A DNA stretch of 9,329 bases from the NCBI GenBank assembly GCA_045541495.1, contig JAZQJE010000032.1, forward strand, positions 1 through 9,329. Direction: 5' to 3'. Source of the DNA: RGIG3009 sp045541495 (lineage in GTDB: Bacteria; Bacillota; Clostridia; Oscillospirales; Acutalibacteraceae). Shown piece by piece: positions 1 to 8,400 of this stretch. Under the pieces are notes generated by a model that was given only the letters and a program-made list of their open reading frames with translations, was not told the DNA's origin and did no database searches. Position numbers and translations under genes: made by a program. Numbering within the stretch: the first letter of the stretch is position 1; each line of letters opens with the position of its first letter.

Positions 1-1
1 C

Positions 2-571
2 TCCAGCGGTTTTACCTATTACAGCAGTTATTCAAACGATGAAAAGGCGCAAAAAGCTACGCCGTGGTATGTGTGGGATCTGTCAAAAGCAGGGTATTCC
101 CATAATTTCAGCTATCCGTATTTATTAAACGTCGGTAATACTACCTTGTGGATTGAAAATGACGAATACGGCTATCCTGCGCTATTCTTATTTGAGGAGG
201 GGGCGGACGATGCATGCCTTGATCGTGAACAAAACATTTTAACCGGCACAGTGGAGATCCCTTCTTGCTTCAAAACCAAGTTATACGATTTTGGCTATCC
301 GGAGCGCTTTAAGCGGATCAATCCATTTTACCTACAAATTAGCGGTGCGTCGGGTAAAACGCTGAAATTAACCTATTTTCGTGGAAATGGCAGTACCGAA
401 GACGTGTTTCGCCCGTTGTTGACGGGTGAGCCGTTAGACGCTATCACGCCTGTACGCATTACGCCCAACGCCATCCGCGTTCGGGAATTTGGGTTTCAGG
501 TGGATTGTGACGGGCGTATGGAAGCGGGAAGTTTGACACTCAATTATTCCATGATGGGGACGGTGCGATAA
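2..571 (+). CDS. 3' end of a phage tail/neck structural protein (nozzle-like), 5' truncated by window edge
   Basis: The reading frame is open from the first in-frame base of the window (position 2) to a TAA at 569-571, giving 189 visible residues. The GTG at 71 is simply an internal valine, and the real start lies upstream of the window. The visible part is rich in aromatic and beta-strand-like segments. It contains TKLYDFGYPERFKRI followed by a YLQISG strand, then an arginine-containing RITPNAIRVREFGFQV segment, and ends in a SLTLNYSMMGTVR strand. I associate this C-terminal pattern with beta-rich tail or neck structural proteins of short-tailed phages, of the tail tubular B or nozzle kind; this is recalled family resemblance, not an alignment. 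The next gene starts on the base after its stop codon, so the two are probably translationally coupled. The position just upstream of candidate internal virion proteins fits a T7 gp12-like role. A different tail or head-closure component is possible. Confidence 0.6.
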   Translation, partial: SSGFTYYSSYSNDEKAQKATPWYVWDLSKAGYSHNFSYPYLLNVGNTTLWIENDEYGYPALFLFEEGADDACLDREQNILTGTVEIPSCFKTKLYDFGYPERFKRINPFYLQISGASGKTLKLTYFRGNGSTEDVFRPLLTGEPLDAITPVRITPNAIRVREFGFQVDCDGRMEAGSLTLNYSMMGTVR

Positions 572-2404
572 ATGAGCAATAAAGATAAAGAAAAAACAAA
601 AAGCGGTGAGGAGACCTATACCCAAAAAGCACAGAAAACGGTGGATACTTTTACCACGATGCAAAAGGAACAGGCCGACGGTCAGATCGCCCTTGCGGAA
701 AAAGGCGCGGCGGCCTCTATTGAACGTGCCACGCGGGATACCAACAAACAGATCGACGAGGCAAACGATGCTTATCGAGAGATCATCAACACCGCCGATA
801 TTCAAAAGGAACTGGATATCCGCAACATTCGGGAGACCCGCGCCAACATGGGGTTGTCTCGTTCTGGGATCAGTTCCACGGAGCAGACAGCGGCGATCCT
901 GTCGGCGGGTAACAAGACTGCGGCGGCGCAACGGCAACGGCAAGCCGCTATAGACACGCTTCAACAATCACTCCTTGATTACAAGGGCGACGTGGAAAAT
1001 CAGTTGGCGTCTACGAAGTTGGGTATTAACCAAACACGTGATAACAATATCTTTTCGTTTGCGGATACGAAACTGTCACAGGCGGAGCAGATGGACCTCG
1101 ACGTTTCCCAAACCAAAGAGACCAATCGACAAAACGGCTTGGCAACACTGCTTCAAAACGGGACGATCAATTATGACGTGTATTCCCAAGCTATGGGGGA
1201 CACGGGCATTACGGTGGAAGCGGCGAAACGGATGGGCGACGCGGCGCGGATTGCAGAGATCAATAACTCTAATCTTCCTGATGACGTTAAGCAGTTGGCG
1301 CTCACACAGGGTTGGTGGTTGAAAGATGCCGTGGCCTATCACGAGCAGCAAACGAACAACGATGAAACTACCAGGCAAACCCGCATCCGTGAATATGTTA
1401 CTGCCGGCTTGATCGATCTTCCTACCGCCAATAAAGCAATCGACGAGGGGTGGACGATTACGCAACTTGACCAATATATCGAAACAACAAAAGCGTCGGC
1501 AGAGGCGGAGCGGATAACGGGATTGGAAACAGCATTGAAAAACAAGGATATTTCTCAAGATGTTTATGATTACGCCAAGCAGAACGGTTTGACAGCGGAG
1601 CAGGCAAAAAGCCTTCAGGAACAGGCAACGGCATCGGAGAACGCTGCAAAAAAAGAGACAAATGACGCGATCTTGGATGGCGCCAAAAAAGACGGGTTGA
1701 TATCCGAAACGGTGTGTGAGTATGCCAAAACGTATGGGTTGGAATTAAAGGACGCACTTAAATTAGAGCAGGAATGGGGGATCTTGGCCGGGCAGAAAGC
1801 GGGATCGAGCGGAAGCGGCATTTCGAAAAATCCGTATGCTTCTGAAATAAAAATATTATTGGATAAACAGGTTATTGATCCTTATACATGGGCATATGCG
1901 GACGAGAATCATCTAACGCCGAATCAGGCTTTGGTTTATCAGGAAAACAAAAATCACTTGGATGAGGCGTTAGAAAATAGGGAAATCGATAAGGTGACAT
2001 ATGATGATGCATTAAAGAACGGGTATACGGCAGAATCTGTTTTGGAAGTCCAAAAAGAAACAGAAGCCCATAATGCACGGTTGAAAAGTATTGCAGAAAC
2101 GGCAAAAAGCAAGATAAAAATCACGACAAAAACTGTCAAATTATCTAACGGAAGAACAAGAGAAATTATAACCTCTAGAGATCCGTATGATGCAATCGAA
2201 TATTTAAAAAACGGAGATTTAAAAGATGAGGAAATATATTTAATTTGTGAAGAAGTCGGTATTACATCCTCAGAATGGGATGGTTGGAGGCCACGGTATA
2301 CGAGTACGACTTCCAAAACTGCAACATCCGTGAAAAGTACAGGAGTTCCTACAGTAGAAGATGGTGTAACTACTATTACAACAACAGGCGCGTATGGCAC
2401 ATAA
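572..2404 (+). CDS. Helical internal virion/ejection-type protein with a repeat array
   Basis: This 610-residue protein is almost entirely helical and has no signal peptide or clear membrane segment. Residues 1-180 are charged and coiled-coil-like, with a central RANMGLSRSGISSTEQTAA segment (about 90-108). Similar 'NMGL..SG....QQTA' segments occur, from memory, in internal or injected virion proteins of phages of Gram-positive bacteria. From about residue 189 to 496 the protein is built of diverged repeats with the pattern L..l...G.Id..tY.yA...GlT.e.A..lq. A last weaker copy lies at 541-572. A Gly/Ser linker (410-417) divides the array. The C-terminus (575-610) is Thr/Ser/Val-rich and probably extended. 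ATG 572 directly follows the upstream stop; GGGGA at 556-560 is a weak ribosome site, so coupling is likely. Its place before a giant polyvalent protein suggests an ejectosome partner (T7 gp14/gp15 analogue). That role is inference, and a scaffold or tail-internal role is the alternative. Confidence 0.65.
   Translation: MSNKDKEKTKSGEETYTQKAQKTVDTFTTMQKEQADGQIALAEKGAAASIERATRDTNKQIDEANDAYREIINTADIQKELDIRNIRETRANMGLSRSGISSTEQTAAILSAGNKTAAAQRQRQAAIDTLQQSLLDYKGDVENQLASTKLGINQTRDNNIFSFADTKLSQAEQMDLDVSQTKETNRQNGLATLLQNGTINYDVYSQAMGDTGITVEAAKRMGDAARIAEINNSNLPDDVKQLALTQGWWLKDAVAYHEQQTNNDETTRQTRIREYVTAGLIDLPTANKAIDEGWTITQLDQYIETTKASAEAERITGLETALKNKDISQDVYDYAKQNGLTAEQAKSLQEQATASENAAKKETNDAILDGAKKDGLISETVCEYAKTYGLELKDALKLEQEWGILAGQKAGSSGSGISKNPYASEIKILLDKQVIDPYTWAYADENHLTPNQALVYQENKNHLDEALENREIDKVTYDDALKNGYTAESVLEVQKETEAHNARLKSIAETAKSKIKITTKTVKLSNGRTREIITSRDPYDAIEYLKNGDLKDEEIYLICEEVGITSSEWDGWRPRYTSTTSKTATSVKSTGVPTVEDGVTTITTTGAYGT
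1136..2287 (+). repeat. Coding array of seven to eight diverged helical repeats
   Basis: Protein-level repeats lie within the 610-residue gene. Copies are at about residues 189-222, 232-258 (divergent), 272-305, 318-351, 366-401, 425-458, 463-496 and, weakly, 541-572. Shared positions are an initial helix ending in Gly/Asn/Lys, an Ile-Asp or similar pair, a Tyr-x-x-Ala helix, a Gly-Leu-Thr turn and a Glu-x-Ala-x-x-Leu-Gln helix. Clear examples are DISQDVYDYAKQNGLTAEQA and EIDKVTYDDALKNGYTAESV. The copies are far diverged at DNA level, so this is an old duplication rather than a recent tandem repeat. Confidence 0.7.
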
Positions 2405-2445
2405 AAAAAGTTAATTCCTGCTGGATTCTAAAACGTAATCACTGC

Positions 2446-2450
2446 GGAGG
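2446..2450 (+). promoter_or_regulatory. Ribosome binding site of the giant gene
   Basis: GGAGG sits five bases before the ATG at 2456 and fixes the start of the 2017-residue protein. The 51-base gap after the preceding stop is AT-rich, and I see no convincing hairpin terminator or promoter in it. The two genes are therefore probably co-transcribed. Confidence 0.8.
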
Positions 2451-2455
2451 TTGCT

Positions 2456-5400
2456 ATGTCCAAATTATTGTTTGATACCACAAAAAAAGTACGCAAGCTT
2501 TTTGAAATGGAAGAAACTATTGCAGATTCTTCTCAAAATGTAATTAAAACAGCGAGTTCAGATTCGCTTTTAGAGGCAATTAAAAATACGAGAGCAAAAT
2601 ATAAAGAAGTACCTGGCGATGTTGTCCATATGTCCATAAATTATGGGAGAGGAAATATTGACCTTTCCCAAGATTTTAATACTAAATATTACATTTATTC
2701 TGATATTGCCAATAACCAAACTGTGGTTATCCCCGCGTTGAAACACGGAAAGAATTTATCGGAACAACTTGGCACGGCGAGCTACGACGAGGCGGTAAAA
2801 GCCTATCAACTGGGAGGGAAATATTATGCAAAATTTGATGGTGTGGATCTCCCTACAAGCGGGAATACACCCGCAGGGAAACCGTCTGCATTTAGTACCG
2901 CCGTCAACAGTGCCGTGGGAAAAGTCGAGGAGAAAACCGCTACTCAAAGAGCGGAGGAATATATCGAGAAATTACAGGGCAGAGATAAAACTCAGTTAGA
3001 AGTTTTTGAAGAAGGCGTAGAGCGCCTTAAAAAAGCGGAAACGGAAAAAGCCGTAAAACGCTTTGAAGAACTGCACGGCGAAGCTTCGGATACCTTTATC
3101 GGTAGCATGGGTTTGGCCGTTGAAAGCGGAGCAAATATATTTTTAACGGGCATAGGGAATATTGCGACCAGTGGTAAATCAAGCACAAATTTTATTCACG
3201 ATGCTTTTCAAGAGGTCGCTTCTCAAGAGCGATCCGAAATGGGCAAAGTTACCGGTTTCTTGTATGATGCTGTCAGTAGCTTTACTGCAAATATACCCTC
3301 AATTATTGCCAGCGCTACATTAGGTAAGCTCATGGGCGCGGCGATTACTTTTGCCAGCAGTTACGGCAATGATTTGAAATATGCTAAAGATAATGGGCAT
3401 GACGATAAATCTGCAATGACCTATGCCTTTTTTGACGGTTTGAATCAAGCGTTCCTCGATTATGCTGCTTCCGCTTTGCCAAAGGTTGGTAAACTTCCTG
3501 AAGCGCTCAAAGAAACAATTTCGAAAAACGTGACTAAGGCGGCCGCAAGATTTCTTTTGAGAGTAGGCGTCAGTGGTGCTTCCGAAGGACTACAAGAAAT
3601 GGTGCAGACCTCTATCGAGAACGGTTTGAAAAATTCCATTCTTGGTGAAAACAACGATGCCAGTATGTTCAGCGAGGAAGCGTTATATGCAGGTATGCTC
3701 GGTACCTTTACGGCTTCTGTTACCGGTGGTATCGAAACCGTGGTTGATGAGAAGACCCACGTCCGCTATTCGGTGCCGTCGAAGTATACGGGAAGTGATA
3801 CGGAAGCGATCCAATGGGCGGCCAATGCCTTTAAAAAACAAAAAAGCACCGCCGCAGTCAAGGGGCTGGGGACGGTGAGTATCGATACTACTGCGGCAAC
3901 GAGCGCTATTGATAACGCGAAAACGCCTGATCAGGCGCTCGCATTGGTGGCACTGAACAAATCTTTGCGGCTGGGTAAAGCTGTGACGGCGGATGGTGCC
4001 GACACGGCGCGGATCACCACGCCTGTGGCGCTGAACGGCAAGGGCCATCTTCTGACCGCTTATGCGACCAAAACCGCCGACGGGAAGTATACCGTTAGCG
4101 ATGTATTGTTGGACGGCGACGTGATCTATGACGGCGCGGTACAGGCTTCAGACAGTGGGATTGTTGAAGATATACAAGAGTTTCGCATGGGGGCAAAGAA
4201 AACAGATAGTCCCATTGTTGAAAAAACGTATATCGGTATGGAAGAGTTCGCGAATAGCGAAAGTCCTGTATGGAAAAATGTTGATTACAACGATAATGCG
4301 ACCAAAACAAGTATCATGCAGGAAACTCACGCGAGCATGGTCGAGGAGGGGGCTGTCGTGACAGTACCCAATTCCACCATCAATCAAGTAGGGGAATCGT
4401 TCCCGGATTTGCGCAGTGTGAAAAAGGAAGAGCGTGTCCCGCTTCTTAAAGATGCGGTTACAAAAGTCACAGAAAATTTACGACAGTTCCTTAAAGGATT
4501 TAGACAAACCCGTTTTGAATTTAATGTCAACGGTAAAGTTTTAGAAGCAAAACTTTACAGCACCGGAATCAATGAGGTCTTGGAAAAGATAACTCAGCAG
4601 AAAGCCAACATGCTTTATTCCACAAAAGAAATTTTCCAAAATGCGCGGTATTTGTATTCCACTCCCGATTACGATGGGGACCCCAATGTTTATCGGTGGA
4701 ATTATTTTTACACTCCCGTGCAAATCGGCAAAGACATTGTTGGGGTAAGAATTGCAGTACGAGATATGGCCAGTCCTGCGGAAAGTCAAATATACAACTG
4801 GGGTATAAAAAAAGACACATCCTTGGACGGTGTGGGACGCGGTGCAAATGCCCGTATTTCCCACGATGTCTCATCAGATGCATCCTCTAACAGTAGAGTA
4901 GCACATAATCCACCTACTGTCAATAACAATTATACGCAAAACTCCGCAGAAAATACCGACCCCGATATCATGGAATCTCGTAGTCACGGTGCGCCTGCGG
5001 AACAGTGGCAGGCGGAAAACGTGAACGAGGGAAGCGAGGCCGAGGCGAAGAGCATCAACACTATTATCAAAGATATCGAAGATCAATTCGGTATCCCGAT
5101 TTCAGTCGGGAATGTTCCTTCTGATCGTGCGTCGGGGACTTTCAACACGCAGACAGAGGCTATCCGCATAAAAGTGGATAACGCTTTGCCGGAAGTATCG
5201 CATGAGTTGGGACATTACTTTGATCTGCATTATAAAATCTTGTCGTTGCCGAGCGTACAAGAAGCCGTTGACATTATGCAAAAGCGAACGCCGAAATTCG
5301 CCTCGTTGTATGGTCCTCATCAGCAAAAGACGGAAGCGGTTGCCGAATTTGTGCGGGAATATTTGCGGGACAGAACCGCATGCAAGCAGCAGTATCCGCA

Positions 5401-8400
5401 GTTCTTTGCGGAATTTATCAGCACCTTATCAACTGAAGATCTAACCAAATTAAACAGCATCGCCGATAGTGTAAACGCTTATATGCACTCCTCTGTGCGT
5501 GAAAGGATCGCACTCGCAGTGACAGATCGGGAAACAATGCGGAAAAACCGTGAACCGTGGTACAAACGGCTGATATCGTTTTTGCAAAACCATGTCGCCG
5601 ACGAGGCAAATCCCATTAAAAATGTTTCCGAAAAAGCATACAGGTACTTTTATCTTGCCAAACAGTCCAGTACGGTTGCGGAAAGAATTCTCACAAAAGG
5701 CGGTATGACCGACATCAACGGTGATGCAGTGGAAGGTTGGGAAGATGTAACGCTGAAATCTATATTAGCGCCGATCGGCAAGGGGGACTACAAATCTTTC
5801 GGCGACTATCTTGTGGCTCGACATGCCGTAGAATGGTTAGAACAAGGGAAACAGGTATACGGTGATGCCTCTATTGATACCCCCGATGTTCAAAAAAAAG
5901 CCGTAGCAGAATATGAGGCGGAACATCCCGAATTTAAAGAGGTTGCCGACCGTTTATATCAATGGCAGAAGCAACTAATGCAAACTTGGTGTGTAGACAC
6001 CGGTATGATGACACAGGAGTTGTTCGACTCGCTATGGCAACAATATCCCTGCTATGTACCTTTCCAACGAGCGGTACAAAGCGAATTAAAGAGGAAAGGG
6101 ACAAGCGGCGTTGCCAATCAAACAGGTGTCGTCAAAAAGGCAAAAGGCAGCGCAAAACAAATACTTGATCCCATCGAAAGCATTGTACTCCGCACGGAAC
6201 AGATGATTGAAGAGGCCAAGAAAGATCGTGTTATGCAGGTCTTAACGCAAGATGTGGAAAACAAGGATATTGCTTCCACCGTAATGGAACGGGTATCGCT
6301 GGTAGATCAGCAAGCGTTAAATGAAATTTTGGAAAACGAGTTGTCGAATACAGATGCTGATACAAGCACCGATGCGCTCCCGCAAGAGGTTGCAAATAAA
6401 TTGGTAAAGCACTCAATCACCAAGGGCGGTGTCGAATATGTGTGGACGGTAGTCAACGGCGAGAGAATCTATTATCAAGTTCATGACACTGAATTGTTGA
6501 ACGCATTGAAGGCAATGACCCCGAAACAGATGGGAGTTGTTACCCGTTTATTTGGAACGATAACACGAGTGTTTAAAGCTACAACCACCGGCTTTAATCT
6601 ATCCTTTGGGCTAACCAAAAACATTTTCCGTGATTTTTACAGCGGTTTTCTGTACGGCTCCTCTCACAATCCTTTTTCCTACACGAAAGAATATGTATCC
6701 GCATTTAGAGATGTTCTCCAAAATCGGGAATCGTTGCGTGAGGCACGCAACGCAGGGTTGGGTTATACCTCGCGCGTAGCGGTACCTAAACGAACCACTG
6801 AAATTTTGGTGGAACTGGGGAAAAGTCAAGAAGGTACCGCGATGCTACGGACCACCTTTGAGAATGCCCTTCATTTTATTGAGAGTATTAACGAAGTAGT
6901 GGAAATGGCTCCTCGATTGGCGGAGTATAAGCGAAGCAGAGAGGCGGGGAAGAACAAGCAGGAATCGGTATACGACGCGTTGGAAGTGACGCAGAACTTC
7001 AGCAAAGGGACGGCGTTGACACGACAGATAGACGCCTTTTTTCCGTTCTTCAACGTTAGTGTGCAGGGGCTGAACAAGTTTTTTAACACCTTATCAACGC
7101 CGGGCAAGCGCGGTCCGCTTATTACCAAGATGGTGACATCAAGCGTGTTAACGGCTTTGGTCGTATTATCGTGGAATTTCCTTGTCGGCGGAGAAGATGA
7201 ATACGAGAAGTTGTCAGAGTACAACAAGAACAATTATTATTGTTTTTATATCGGAAACGGCAAGTTTATTCGTATTGCAAAGGCGCGAGAGTTGGCGGTG
7301 CTGGAGAGTTTGCTTGAGCGTGTCGGCGAAACATTCTTTTACGGTAACGAATTGGACAAACATACGGTTGAAGAGTTCATGGGATACATTTTTGAGAATT
7401 TCACCGTACCGGGTACACCCGATATACCGGCATTGTTCCAAGGAGATCTTGCCGGGTTTGGGAAAGGTGCGTTTAACGATATGATCGTGGCCGGACCTTT
7501 CGCAGATATCTTGGCAAATGAGAATTTTGCGGGCGTGCCGATCGTTCCCAAGTCGTACAAAGAATTGGCCAACGAACTGCAATACGATAATCAGACCTCG
7601 GCGGTTGCCAAATGGTTGGGGAAATTATTGAATTTATCGCCTATGCAAATTGACCATTTCATGGTTTCCAACACGGGATTTGTTGGAAAAGCAATCAAAG
7701 CGTGGACGGCAGAGGATAAAGATTTTACCGGAGGCCTTGGTCTTAATCTTATCAGTGATTACGCTTATTCCAATAATGTGACTTCGCGCTTCTATGACGA
7801 ATTGGAAGATGCCGAAATGATGGCGCGGTCATATCCCGATGATGCAGAATGTGTTGAAAAGAGCAAACGATACAGCAGCGCCGGCAGTGTTCTTTCGGTC
7901 TACAATCGCATGGCGCGGGAAAACCCCGAAATGGAAAGAGAGTATAAATTGCTTGCCATCGCCTACGCGAGCGAATTTTTAGAGGGTAATGCTCAAGGCG
8001 GTGAAGCGCTGAACAAGCTGTATGAGGCTACCAAGAACAAAGATATTTACCCGTATATTTCCTTTACCAATGAATATACCGTAACCGAAAAAGATGAGGG
8101 CGGTAATTCCACAAAAGTCAAAAAGGTTATGACGGCGGACGAGTTTTTGGAGTATGTCGATACCTATAATGTCACGATCAGCGGGGTGTATGCGGATATT
8201 CTCAACGGAATATCTGATAACGATGTGGCCGCCAAGGCGTTGGTAAAAGCCAAGGACGAGATAAAAACATACGCGCGGGATACTTCAAAAGGCGCTGACG
8301 TGCTTACTGCGCAAAAAGCGGGTATCTCACCGGCTTTGTATTATCAAATTAAGGTCACGGCCAGCACTGACGGCAATAGCAGTATTAGCCAAGATGAAGC

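Noticed and set aside
71..571. GTG at 71 as the true start of the first gene
   Set aside because: The frame stays open to the window edge with sensible protein upstream, and no Shine-Dalgarno sequence precedes the GTG.
434..967. 177-codon open frame on the minus strand
   Set aside because: It overlaps two well-supported + strand genes, has an Arg/Leu/Phe-rich composition typical of a shadow frame, and shows no recognisable motif.
1076..1558. 160-codon open frame on the minus strand
   Set aside because: It is fully antisense to the repeat-containing gene, has a Cys/Arg-rich shadow composition, and there is no ribosome site worth noting.
2403..2410. Run of seven A then G resembling a slippery sequence
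   Set aside because: It begins inside the stop codon (2402-2404) of the upstream gene and no continuation frame makes sense. The next gene has its own ribosome site.
2405..2455. Possible terminator or promoter in the 51-base intergenic gap
   Set aside because: I could find neither a stem-loop with a T run nor a spaced -35/-10 pair.
2275..2475. Small + strand frame spanning the gap between the two internal-protein genes
   Set aside because: It overlaps the end of one gene and the start of the next, has a Tyr/Asn/Cys-rich unstructured product, and the strong GGAGG at 2446 serves the ATG at 2456.
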